Assembly (NCBI GenBank): GCA_013400155.1
Contig: VXBM01000878.1
Location: 51,486-115,485, forward strand
From: Helopsaltes ochotensis
Taxonomy: Eukaryota > Chordata > Aves > Passeriformes > Locustellidae
Direction of reading: 5' to 3'
DNA length: 64,000 nt
Both the position numbers and the translations under genes were made by a program. Shown here in pieces: positions 48,640 through 62,098 of the stretch (position 1 is the stretch's first letter; every line of letters begins with the position of its first letter). The notes beneath the pieces were generated by a model. It ran no database searches and was not told where the DNA came from. It saw only the letters and a list, made by a program, of their open reading frames with translations.

Positions 48640-49170
48640 CATGGAGACTCCCCACTGACAACCTAGAACAATTCTCTTGTGGGTTTTAATTGTCAGGAAA
48701 ATAGCTGCCTGGAGAAACCTGCTTCTGTGAAATCCCCTCCCATTAGCAGTTTCCCAAGCTGCTTATGCGTTGTGTACTCATGCATACTGCGGTGTCACTT
48801 TTTAAAGATGAGCAACTCCAAAGGCAAAGCATTCTTCATCTCAGGGAACAGAGGTGTCTTCTCACTTCTTCACTGGCACAGAGGGCTTCTTATCTCTCTC
48901 TCTCTGTTCAAGCATCTCATGGGATCACAAGAATCACGACTACTAATTCAGTATCACTCAGTCCACCTTTGCTCAAATCCCCAAATCTGAACAATCATCT
49001 CCCCAAGTGCACACTTTCCCATGATTTAAAGGGATCTCTGCGGGCAGCAGGCACAAGCATCTCCAGGCCATGCCGACGGGGGAGGCTCAGAAGGGCAGCC
49101 AGGCTCTCAGCAGTTAGGAAGGCTGATGGATTAAGCCAGTGTGACCCAGAGGTGTATCCCTATATTTAAT
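48640..49170. other. GC-richer unassigned island
   Basis: Local rise in GC with a (TC)n tract at about 48890-48906. A stretch 'CGGGCAGCAGGCACAAGC' to 'GGGAGGCTCAGAAGGGC' at 49038-49100 is clearly unlike its surroundings. Overlapping ORFs of 103 and 134 codons show no recognised domain. Confidence 0.4.
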
Positions 49171-52100
49171 TGGCTAATCCAGTTGTCAGTTTCAAAGTCA
49201 ATCACTAATTGGTTTTTATTATCCGTGCTAAACCAATACACACACCTAAAGGAGATTTCAAAAGGGAACTGAATCGTAAATTAGATGCAAAAATAGCTGG
49301 TACTTGACTAAAGTTACTTGATTTTAGGTCAATTTATTCAGTTCTCACTGAGTACAACTGAGTATGTGATAATTTATGGAGAAGTTAGGGAATGGGTTAG
49401 GTATCATATACCATTCTTTCCATCTGTCTGTACTCTACACATGTAGTCTCACGTGTCTAGATGTGACTCTTTCCCTTGGTAGGTCTGACAGAAAAGAATC
49501 TGCTTTTATAAAGAACATTAGTAAGATAAACTCTACTCTGCTGCCTCCAGAGTTTTCTTAGAATTGCATAGCAAAATATTTCCCAGTGTCACAAAATACT
49601 TTCTGCATTCTGAGCCCTCGAGTGAGCACATCAAATCAATAATTGCTAAAGCATATGCTTAATTAGGGTAAAAAGCATGTGCATTTTGAAACGGCTGCAT
49701 GAACTCTTTAAAAAATTGTTTAGCGATTTTTTTGAGCATTGCCTTCCTCCTGTCTTTCCCTACCCTATTTTCTGAGGCACAAAAAAATGTTCATTTTAAA
49801 ATTAACCCATGCATCCGAGTCTAAATATATTTGTTACTTTGATCATAGCAGTTTTTTTCTCTGCAGTAAGGATAGAGTCAGCTATTTTAGTTCAATGATT
49901 TTATAGCACCTGATGCAACAGTAGATGAAAAATTCTGAGTTCTAGCCTTCAAGTCCATCACAGTAGGTTGCAAAAGAAATAAGGAGAGCATATAGGGATT
50001 ATCTACTTGTCATATATTTCAAAACAAGAAGAGGTTATCAAATGAAATCGACAGTTTTCTGAAGACCAGAAGGAAGTGGAACCTCTAGCAAAAGTTTTCA
50101 TGGACTAGTTCTGATCTGGCTTTAGAATTTTCCATATGTTTCCAGACACTGAGGAAAAAAAATATCAGTTAGTCATATCTATGGGCATATACTAAAATTT
50201 ACCTCAAAGAAATCACCATAGAAGCACTATTCTTAAAACATGATCTGAATTATGTAGCTTGGGTTTTTTTCATTCCTTTGTCTCGGGGTCTGAAAATCAC
50301 AGAATTTCTCTCTAATTCTGTATTATGTTGTTAGCTACGGGAGAATTCAGCTTCATATGACCTGCTTCATCATATCACCTCAGTCTTTTTCTGAAATATG
50401 CATCTTTGTGGGATTCTAAGGGTAAGAACCAGATATTTTGTTTCTTCCAGCAACAATTGTTTTAAGATTGCCACTATAATAATTTGCTCTTGACTTGTGG
50501 CATAAAGGTTACAGTTATCACAGCTTTATTGCTCAGGCTCAGCGCTAGCTGCTGGGGGATATGAAGTGCAATAGGCCACACACTGCTTATCAGATTGAAT
50601 CGATCTTCAGGTTGTTGTTGACCAAGTGTTCTATCTATCTGTTCATACATGGTTTTTAGTAAAACTGACAGTTTCTAGCTTGTGATCATTCTACGATGTT
50701 GAAATAAATGTCTTTATGAAATTATTAAAGCAAAAAATGACCCTGCTTTTGCTCTCTCAGTCTGGATTGTGGTCTGCCCTCGGGGTTGGATTTGTTGAAT
50801 CATCACTGCGCCTGCAGTTCTTCCCCTGATAGTTCCTCAAGTACCATGTCTGGTAACAAAAAACACTTACATTGATAAAGCAAACTGTTGGTTCTCCCAG
50901 TTGCTCTGAAATCCATTATCAATTAACTTTGCACTAGCAACAATTTCATAAAAGGCAATAAACTCGTAACTGGTAATTAAACTCTCAGAGCAATGAGGAA
51001 TATTCTGATTATATGTATTATACATTTATGTCTTCAGGCTTACACTTGAACTTCGAATATGTGTATCGATAAAAATGAAGTTGTATACTAAGACAGTTTC
51101 AGATGGAGATCCTTGAAACAATGACTCCCATTATTGACTTTTATATCTTTCTGTTGAATCTACTTTGGCCCTGATTTTAGCAACATTTTGGGCCAGACTG
51201 CCTCCAGAGCCATTTTCCAGGGTAAAAAACTCTGTGTTGTCTTTATAGAGCTTCTGGGCAAGAGTGTCATGAATCACCATTGTAGATAAAGCGTCATAGA
51301 AGGCATAAACTGTCTTCCACTATTCATGGCAGACTGGTGAGAGTGGAACTATCTCCAGCAAAAAACTATTGATAACAATAAGTGTAAACACTGTCAACAG
51401 CCTTAATCTTGTCATTTTTCAGGGCTTTACACAGATACCTTTTTTCCTCTGGAAAGCTTTCTTATCAGATGTGAAGTGATTCTGACTGAGTGGTCTTGTG
51501 AATAGGCTTACTCACTTGATTCTTCATGTTAAATCATTTTCTGACATCTGACGAAAAATTCTAGTTTGGTATTTTGTACCTTGGAGGAACCAAATTGTAA
51601 CAACTCTCAAGAATAGATAGAGTGTCTTTGAAGATGATATAACAATAAATTATAATTGTAATTGATATTCCACTCTCCACTGACTAAAAAAAGTGGAACA
51701 TAAGGAATTTCACAGAGTGTACTGCAATTCAAACCAGGAAATCTGTTTAATGAAGCAGCACACTAAGTAAAACTGGACAAAATGGTTTTTTGTCTGAAAA
51801 TGTCAATTCATCAAGTACCAAGTACTTCAAGAAACTTTTTGAAGAAACCTCATTTGGGAAAGACAAGTCCCTTTTTCAGAAACCCCAACACCAATATAAA
51901 ATAAATATATTTGTCTTTTTCTCATATTCTGCTTCCTGTATAAATTTAAAATATTCTTAAAATCCAATAAGCACTAGATAATAGCTTGAACATGCCTTCA
52001 TTATGACTTATTATGAATTAAAATGAAAACTTCTTTTATCAACCAAGGAAAACTAATTGAATGCAGTAATTCTTTTTAAATAATTCCCTCTCATAGAGAC

Positions 52101-55100
52101 TACATATAAAACTGTCAGATGTGACTGTTACACAATCAATTTATCCATTCATGTAAAAATATTAGCTCCAAAAGTTAATTCCTCTTTTCCCTCAATAGGA
52201 AGAAAACCTAGGTTTGATCTCCTAAATATCATCTCCCTAAACTCAGCTGCCTCTACTCCTGAGACATAATAGACTTGGCTTTGCACATAACCACCACACA
52301 CAATTCAGAAACAATGGAAATACGTTCACACTGCAATTAAGATTTTTTGCAATATAATTACAGAAATTGAGCAAAACATTGGAACATTTATTGGTCAAAT
52401 ATTTTGATTTAGCCAAAATGAAAGAAAGATGGAAACCATATTAAAATCTTTGGAAGTGTCTAAAACCTTTATTTTCTTTAATTTCATATATTTGTGGACT
52501 TTTCTCCCTTATCTGAGGCATTAATTATTCTACTGCCAATTACACTTGGCATCTCCCTCATTGTCAACATTTCTGTACAGAATAAACTAGGAACATATCT
52601 TGCTGAAAAATGTGGAAAAAATCGTTAGTCTTTCCTGATTGATGAAAAGATTTTTTGTTGTCTTTATGTCTTTGACACTTACCATGCATGGGCCACAGCC
52701 CATGGGAAGTTCTGCCATTTTTATTTTGGATGGTGTCAGACCAGAATTTTTTGAGATGCTTACCCTATCAGCATTTGTCTCTTGTTTACCTGTTGCATAT
52801 AGGGGGAAGAGCTCTAAAGAGGTTGACTTCAGATCTGGATATTAAATGCTACACTGTCCCTATCAGTAAGCAATCTATGCACTGATTCTGCATATGCTTC
52901 TCTCATGTGCCTTGTTAAGACTAACTGTTCTGTACAGAAGCATTAATTTTCTATGGAAAATGTCAGAAAAATCTAATTTCCTTTTGAAAATACATTAACA
53001 AGGCTTTCCCAAATATTTAATTAATATGCATAATTTTAAAGAATCTGTGAAAAAAATTAGTACTGTTTCCAAATAAAAGTGATGCTGTGCAGAATTACAC
53101 TGTGAAAATTCAGAATAGCACTGTTTCCTTTATAAATATGCTTTAATCTTTCCAACTTCTTTTAAAAAAATATACAGAAGACACCATTAATGAAACATCT
53201 GTTCTTGGACAGTTTAAATTCTTTTTTGTTCTTGGAAAATTTCAGTTCTTATTTTCTTCTCCATTGTGCCAAGCAAAGTTCTCTTTCACACAGGAAGCTG
53301 AGCCAAGTGCTGTGCTTATTTTCACAAAAGAGGTAAATCAATACTGAGCCCATTTTCTTCACAAGAATTATATTGATTTGTACCAACTGAGGATCTAGAT
53401 CAGTGAAAATATGTGTTGATTACTGGTTGTCCTCAGAGCTCTCCACTCATGACCTCTCTTCCAAACTTGAGTATAGCTGATCTTCTCTGTGATTTAGTAA
53501 TACAAAAGGTATAAGTTAACCACCATATCTTGACATTTATTCACAGTCCTGACATTACACCTAATGCTGCAAATATTAGTAGTTAGGAGAAGATTCAGTC
53601 CTTAAATCACTCTAAAGCTTTTTTTGTTTTCGTAGAAAGGCCACAAGGTAACTTTAACAGAAGTTGTCATTCACCTGGCATGGAAAGCTTATTAAAATCT
53701 CCATCTAGTTTTGCTGCTCAGTTATGCTTTTATATATGGTAAGTAATTGAAACAAGCACACACATTACAAAAAGAGGCTTATATATATAAATATTATTAT
53801 GTGTGACTGTCTATTCACGGAAAAAATATCTTCATTTTTGTTCAAGATAGTATCATGTTAAAGAAAAATAAATTATAGCTGACTTAACTTGCAATTTTAT
53901 TCCCTCCTGGCCTTGGAAATATATTATCCCTGTTATATATTATCCGTATCCTTTACCTGATTTTCTAGATATGCCATATTAGTGTAAATTTTTCCTCTTA
54001 AATTTTTTTTTAGTGTAAAATTCCAAAAATAACATCTACTTTACAATTCACACATTTTTTCAGAAGTGTAAATTGTGAGGAAAAGGTTGTTCAAGCAGCA
54101 GGAAATTGCATGGAAATATGATGCCTCATGGTTGAAAAGCAGTACAATTTTTTCCCCTTCTACACTTTGATGCAATTGAAATTGAGTTTGTGAATGGCAA
54201 CTTCCCTTGCAAAATGTAAGTACTTATGTTGCTGTTTTAATATCAAGCATATTTCATTGTCTTGGTGATATAGCAGTGATCACCACTGAAACTGGCAGTA
54301 TCCAAGAAGTCATAACTTGTTCAGAAAAAACAATTTCCAACTTCATTTGGCTTCTGACCTTAATGTAAAAATAAAGCAGTTGTGTCTGGAGTAATGTTCA
54401 ATACAAGAGTGATGGGAGGACCTTGGCTGGCTGCCAGACGCCCATTGAGTCTTTCTCTCACGCTCCTCCTCAGCACGACAGGTGGAGAAAATAAGATGAA
54501 AAACTTCATGAGTTGAGATGAGGAAAAGGGGGAACACTCATCAAGTACTGCAATGGGCAATCCAGACTTGATTCAGGGAACTTTCATTAATTTAATTAAT
54601 TGTTGCCAACTAATAACTGCTGGAGTCACAGACAAAAGGGACAGATGCTTTTCCATGTCCTCCATCAAAAGTCTCTACCCAAATTTTCTAAAATATTTTT
54701 GAGTGTATATTTATTCCTCTATTCCTTTCTTCATGAATAACCATGTAGTTATACTCTCTTTTTGTCACCAAGTCCCATGCTTTAGATTCTACTAACCTTT
54801 CAAAAAATAATTTATCCCAAATTAAAATTTGATGTGCAAAAAGACATGTCTCGTGATTTCATTTCTTCTTTTTTGCTGCAACTCTCAGATGCTCAGAGAA
54901 CACATCACCCTTCCTTACCATGCAAAAAAAAAGTCTTTTTTGGAGTTGTTTTCTGGCTTCATTCTCCTTGAAAAAACAGTTGCCTTCCATATCGATGGGT
55001 CACATGAATGAATCAGGTGCAACTAAGTTAAGAAATATATTAAATATCTGTAATCATGTACTAAAATTTGTTCCTGCGTTTTCATGACTTTTTGCTTTGG

Positions 55101-58100
55101 AATTCATACATCTGAAATCTGAAGCTGATTTAATTCACTATTTTCTCTATCGTGTTTGTTTTGTGAGCTGATTCTTAACAGCCATCCACACAATCCATAG
55201 TTCATACATCTGTGTGTGCTACATGGTGGCTGCTGCCTAACTAATGAAAAGTTCTTCTGAAGGTTCTCACTGAGTTTTAGTGACCAAGACCATTCTTTCC
55301 TTGCTTCTCTTCCTGGTGTCCAGCTCCACACAAGAATCTTCCTTCTTTTTTCTCAAAAGCTGTTTTTATTTCTTCTGCATTTCTTTCTTCTTTGAAATAA
55401 TATTTTATTTGATTTGTGTGGATGAAGTGTTTTCCAAGAAACTGGTACTCTTTCTCCAAATTTTGAATGAAAACATTAATATCTACTTATCAGGGTTTTA
55501 AGCACAATGGCTTTGAGATTTAATGTTCCGTAATCCAGTGTAAAATGAAAAGGAAAAAAATTATTTTAATGTTTCATCATAGAATTTGGTTAAAATGTAG
55601 AAAGTCTTATAAGCTTTTATCTGGACATCTCCATATATTTAAAGCATGAAAAGATTTTTTTCTTACAGAGTGCTTGTCTATTTTTTTAGTATATCAAGTA
55701 CCCTCATGACTATGTGTAGAAGTCTTATCATGTGAATAGATCAATTATTTTATACCAAGAAAAAAGAGCATGTAAGTGAGAGATCTACAGTAGCATATAA
55801 AATAATATAAATTTTAGTCAATGCAAACACCAGAAAATAACAGGTTTGATACCTAAAAGAATTTGGAATAATAAATAAATTAAATAGTATCATCATGTAT
55901 ACTGCTATTGTTTTCTATATATTAGCTAATATATTCACATGTCTGTCAGGTCCTAACTTGCTTTAAGAAATTGATGGGATAATCTTGGACAGCAGGCTGT
56001 GATTAATAAATTGTGATAATTTAGGTTATATTAGGACAAGGTTTCTTGCAATCACTCATCAAGGACATTAATTTGCAAAGCAGGTTTTTCAAAAGTGTCA
56101 TCAAATAAATGGAAAGCCTTGAAATTTCTGGAATATTAGTCTTTGACACAAATTTGATTAGAGAATTCAAGACAATAATTCCTTTAATATTAAAAAAGTT
56201 ACAATATGTGTTGATTAAGTTATAATGTTTTTCATTACACAATTTTTCATTCTCTTCAGCTCCCCAATAAATTTAAGTAGATTAGGAAATCACTGCATAA
56301 TATAAACTTCTTTAAAGGTCATTTAATGAATCTGAGAAGCTGAATCCATGACAGCATTTCATTATATAACAGCTTTAAATCCTAAATCAAAAACCTGAAT
56401 TAGAGAACTGAGGAAATAAATGTGAGTAAAATGATTTTTGTACATTCTTCCTAAGGAAATCACCTATAAACCTAAAAGAATTGTTCTTTTTGGCTGGTGT
56501 CTGGTGAGTGAAAAGAAGTTGTTTTAAAAAGTTAGCTTGAGCTTGAATAAAAAGAGAACTTAAAATTATCCCTTAGATGTTTTAATATGAATCCATTGGA
56601 AAGAAAAATACTATTGCAATTCAAAAAGCTGATGACAGGAAATATTTGATTATTCATTCTGAAAATTGATACAGTTACTGACAGGTATTGAAAAGTAGCA
56701 CGATTTTCAAAATTACGAAGACAAAAATTTCTGAAATTGTCTCTGTTATTTCATAAAGAATTATAATATTTTGTTTTCTGTTTTTAACCAGTATATGGAA
56801 TTGAGTCCTCTATAAAGTGCTCCAAAGTGTCCAGAGAAAAAAGTTATCTTTAAAAAAGAATTTGTATGTGCTAGAGTAATACCTACAGATTTTTAATTTA
56901 TAGAACTTTTATTGCATTTTATATTTTTAAAAATAAATTATCTTTGTGTGAGTAGGGAAATAATGAAACTTTACTGAAATAGCTGTTCTGGAATAAAATT
57001 TCTGAATCACTTGAATTTTTACTTCCTCTTATATTTTTATTCTGTAATTCTGTTGCTTTGCTGAAAAGATCTAAAAAACAGAGAAGATTTTTTTTTTGTC
57101 TTCCTAATATAAAATTTCTTTATTTTAGAGTTTTTTGCCTCTTTCGGAAGGACAGTTCTGAGAGAAACTATCAAATCAATGAAGACTGGTCACAAACAGA
57201 ATATCTGTCCACTGGGCAAAAGTCTAAGAAGAAAATGGGCCCTGTGTATGGGTAAAGATTCCCAGGATCAAAGTAATCTCATAAAACGACAAATCTTAAG
57301 CTTCTGGGCACACTGATTTTTCTACAATGTTTAGAATAGATCCTAAATTACTTGCAAGGCTAAATCTAACTTTTAACTCTCTGGAGTTAAATCACATAGC
57401 CCACACTAAATGAACTACTTGAAGTGATACATCGAAAAGACAAAACATAATGAGGAGACACCAAAGTGTTATTTAAAATTATATTATTTTTATTAATGCC
57501 TAAAAATAGAGATTGCTTTTCTATTTGCAGAACACACAAACTGTAGAAAGCTGCAAGTCTAACAGGGAACAGGATTATAATTAAATTAAGGTTCTAGACA
57601 AAATAAACATTTGAATAAAAAGAGCAAATAAAAAATTCTCCGAATGTTGTAGGAATATTCTACAGATAGAAGACAGAGAAAGACAAGCAAGACCATTGTA
57701 TACAGAAAAAAACACCTATAAGGGATATACTGTGAACGGTGCAAGAGTAAATAACACAAACTTGAAAAAAGCAGACACCACCCCAAGACACAGAAACTGT
57801 GCTGTCTGTAAGATATCTGCAGTAACTCTTTGCTGCTTGAGCAGTAAAGTGATCCGGTGTCCAGCTTTTGAGCATGGTAGCTCACAGCATTTCGTGCAAC
57901 TGAATCAAGTTCACAGAAAGTAGAAACAGTGATAGGATGAGCCATGAGGAAATGTTGAGATAATTCCATTTGCTTATACTTGAGAAGCAAAAACTCGGGG
58001 ATCATCCTGCAAATTATTTATCTACAAATTTTAAAAATGTAATTTTGTGGTATAAGTAGAAAAAAAAAGAACAAAAGACAAGGAAAGCAAAGCAATAGAG

Positions 58101-58946
58101 ATTTACACTAAACTTCTGAAAGCAAAGGATAAGTAGCTCTGGGACACACTACTTTGGGGGAAAAAAGGGAAATTTCCATCATAGTAAATTTTCAGGAACA
58201 GCCTGGCAAATGAGATTTATCCTATTATTCCTGGGTTTGTAATTGTGAGTGGACCACTGGGTCTCCTGCTGCCTCTTCCAGGTCTGCACACTTTCTATAT
58301 GTTTTGTAGGTGTCTCTGAAAGGAAGTTTTATTCTGCTTTGACTACATCCCACCAAGCTCTGGTTAAAAAAACATGAGACAGATTCATAGCTGGAATAAA
58401 TTAAAGCACTTTTCCAGAAGTAACCAAAACTGAAGCACTCTTTGATGAAATAATGTCTCTCACAAACAGGACTGATGTAAAGGTAGATGTGCTGAGTATT
58501 TTAGTAGTTTTGATCTAATGAAAATCTAGTTAAGTCCTGTTTTACAGTTAAATTTTTCTGTTTCTTTTCCGAAGTGAAATAAATTTTTATCTTTAATAAA
58601 GAATATTTTTAATGTTATTACATTTGAAATTTCTATAGATGATTACACTGACTAAGCAGACAAACTTTTATTTCTTCCACCCTTTCCAGCAAAATTAAGG
58701 AAATGTAGTACATATTTAATGCTTTCTTTTCTGCCCATATCTGTTTATATTTGCACACTATTTTGAGTTTAAGATTTAATCACTACCCAAAAGAATTTGA
58801 ATTTAGGAACCTACAAATTCAGATGATCAGCAGCGAAATACATGTTTTGAAATCCAGGGAGGTTCCCATGTAAGGAGGGGTTGTTATTAACCAGTAAGCT
58901 GCCATTTTCAGTTAATCATCCAATAGATGCCATGTATATAATGCTA

Positions 58947-58964
58947 TATTATTATTATTATTAT
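58947..58964. repeat. (ATT)n microsatellite, about six units
   Basis: Pure ATT/TTA tract in AT-rich DNA. Confidence 0.9.
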
Positions 58965-59757
58965 AATGTAATAACTATATATAATTAATGTATGTCTTTA
59001 ATGCTTAGGCTATAGGGAATCTTGCACACAATAGAAAACGTGTGCTGAATTGCACTTGCGAACAAATTCTAAGGAAACAAAATGAGAGAAGATGATTTAT
59101 TTTTACTTCAGAAGTCTACCGTGTACAGCATGCCTAACTGTAGGATAACTACAAAACTCCTTTTATAGCACACAGAGATGGACACTTTCACAGTGTGACT
59201 TCAGGTAGATGAGTTGAATCTCTCTTGAAGAATATATTTCTCTCCATGATCTTCTAGAGGGATGTAGGGTAGTTGAAAAGATTTTGATGCTCAGTTCTTA
59301 AAAATGTAAGGTAAGGTGAGATGAATCTCTATGTCTCATCTATATCCTGGAAAATAGTTTGATCTATGATAGTGGCTTTACTATGAATTTGAAAAGAAAA
59401 ATCTAGAGTTGGAAACAGAACTCTTTTAGAATAGGTCAGTGCTTCCCTATAAAGCTGAAACAAACTAATACTAAGAATGTTGCATAATCCCTGTTGTAAT
59501 TATGACACACATACATAGAAAAAATTATTCTCTCCATTTGTCAACTAAAACATCATTTCTTGGTAATTTTGTGTGTATCACTTAACAGCCATTTTAATAA
59601 AAGTTTTCATCCTCATCTAATCTGAAGAATATTTTGGTTTAATACTTATTCTGCTCACTGATATAGCAACAATGCAGTTTCTGTACTGGCTCAAATTCAC
59701 TGGAATTTAAAAGCGGGAATGCTTAAAGTCATTTTGTCTAGAATAGGTCTGTGGATG

Positions 59758-59806
59758 AAAAAACAAACAAACAAACAAACAAAAAACCAAAAAACCAACC
59801 CAAACT
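59758..59806. repeat. (AAAC)n and A/C-rich low-complexity block
   Basis: About five AAAC units, then AAAAAACC units and AACCAACCC. Confidence 0.95.
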
Positions 59807-62053
59807 TTGTTCTTATTAAGGAATGGAAATAACAGAGGTAAGAAAGGATAGAGAAGAAACCTGAAAATGTGTTTCAGAAAGGGGTCTCGTCCATTCTTCT
59901 CCCCAAGATCACCAATCATTTTTGCATGATGGTCTTAACATAGACCATAAACACCTTAATGGTCTTAACGCCTCCCATTGTCCCTATTAAAGAGTTAATT
60001 TTAAGACTTAGCTATTTGCTTAAGAGATTAAATGGGAGTTTAAGCAGTTTTGAAATGCAGCGGTGGAGTATTAAATAATTAGGAAAACTTTCTTATTAGT
60101 AAAAGGGAGAAGAAAAAAGAAGTAAAAGTCAGTCGAAAATTTTCTATGCTCTTTCATTCGCAGTCATTCCAAGAATCTACTCTGTGCACAATCTATGTAT
60201 GATAGGTGACAAAAATCTCTATCATGAATGGAAAGAAAAGTGTGCTGGAAATTTTCCTACATTTTTTTCCCACATGTATATCATCCAAAAATTTGGTAAC
60301 AATACTGGGCATCAAAGTAATCTTAAGGCAAAAAATAAGTAAAGTGCAATGCTGAAATTAATAGAAAAATTAATGATTTGTATTGTTGTAGATGAAATTG
60401 GATTTTTTTTTCATCATGTGTGTGTCTTTCCCAAATAAGAAAATATGATTTTTACCCTAAAATGAAATGGGGGACAAAGTTTGAATATAGTGGAAGAAGT
60501 TTTTTCTTTTCTTTTAAATCCTAACAGTGCCAAGAAATCGCAACACTGAAACATATTCAAATATCTTGCTGCTTTTTAAGCAAAACAATTAACCTTAATT
60601 TAGGAAAATGTCCACTCCCAGCACTCTGAGACACTTTTGGATAAATTGCATCTGAAAACCTGCCCAGTTCTGCCTACCTTATTTTAAATATTTCACAGTC
60701 AGTGATGGTTTTTTGTCTGCAACTCTAAAATCGAAATGAACACAAGGAATATCATTGAAGAACGGATTCTCCTTCCTAAGCAGTGCTGTTTAAAATATGT
60801 CCATTTTTCTTCAGAATGAATCATATTCAGAAAAGTCTGGGCTCCTGCTGTCTTTATTTAATTTCTCAGGGGGTCTTTATACATAGGGGTGATAAAGAAG
60901 GGAGATTTTAGATTCAGAAAAGAAGAAACTATTTTATCTTCTTCTGTAGAATAAGTGAAAAATATAAGCCAACTGTAGTACAGGACTTACTTTTCCATTT
61001 AGGATTTGCAATGAAAATTGAGAAGAAATGTTATATTTCTTAAAAAGAATGAGTGGGAATATCTTTTGATTTTATGTATAGTTTTACTTATCAGAAAAAT
61101 ATCCTGAGAATCATTTTAATGTTTCTCCCTTAATGAAATGCAGAAGGGCTATATTTTAGCTCAATTTTCTCTGCTCTCTCTATATATTTAAATAATGAAT
61201 ATCAGATTATTTAACACAAGGATATAAAGTATCAGTTGCTTCATTTAAGATGCTACTACTAGCTGAAAGGAGACTTTTGTATCAACCAAAAGTGTAATCC
61301 TTTCTCCTCATTTTCCGAAAGAGTAATTTTCCTCTCTGAGGATAGCCTTTTGTGTCAGCAGGATGTCCTAAGACTTATTTGAACATTATCAGTTCTATTG
61401 TGCTATTATGCTTTCCTACTGTTATTTTTTTAATGCTTTTGATAGTCTCACATGGTCTGCTTTTCCACCTTCTTTGTTACTGTTTTTGAGATAATTATTT
61501 AGATATGATTATTTCTTGATTTTCCTTCATTAAAAAAAAAAAGTTTCATTGCTCTTTGGTTTATCACTTTCATTTCTTTGGAATTTTTAGTATCTGTATG
61601 GTACACATGGACCCAACCATGGGCAGCAATAAACAAAATTCATATGTCTACTGACCTTTTTCAGTAAGTAAAACACTTTCTCTCTCTTCAAATGATGTGG
61701 TTTTGACTGTTTCTAAGCCAGTCACAATGGCCTGTATTTCCAACTACCCACTCTTTTACTGGTCTGGATTTTTTACATCATGAGCATATTCCATGAAATT
61801 ATTCTGTTTCCAGTCACTTGTTTCAATAGTTCTGAAACTGCTGTCTCAAGCTTTCAATTAAATTTTAATCATCACTTTAATTTGTTTTAGGATCTCTACA
61901 TTGAACACGGCCTGTACTATTTAAAACAGTCGTCAATACCCATCTCTTTGTCTTTTCAATGTAACTTATAATCAGTTAGCACACTGACTTTCAGAGTAAA
62001 GGTTAGGATGGTAAAATTAGTTGTAGTTCATACTTTTTGCTATAGATATAATC

Positions 62054-62054
<1 letters not shown>

Positions 62055-62091
<37 letters not shown>

Positions 62092-62098
62092 AGACATC
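62055..62098. repeat. poly-A, 44 nt uninterrupted
   Basis: The longest homopolymer in the window. No retroposon body is recognisable on its 5' side, and no flanking duplication was found by eye. Confidence 0.95.

Noticed and set aside
57586..58005. 139-codon hydrophobic minus-strand ORF that could look like a membrane protein
   Set aside because: Cys/Phe/Leu/Tyr-rich translation of A/G-rich plus-strand DNA; hydrophobicity follows from composition and no family motif is visible.
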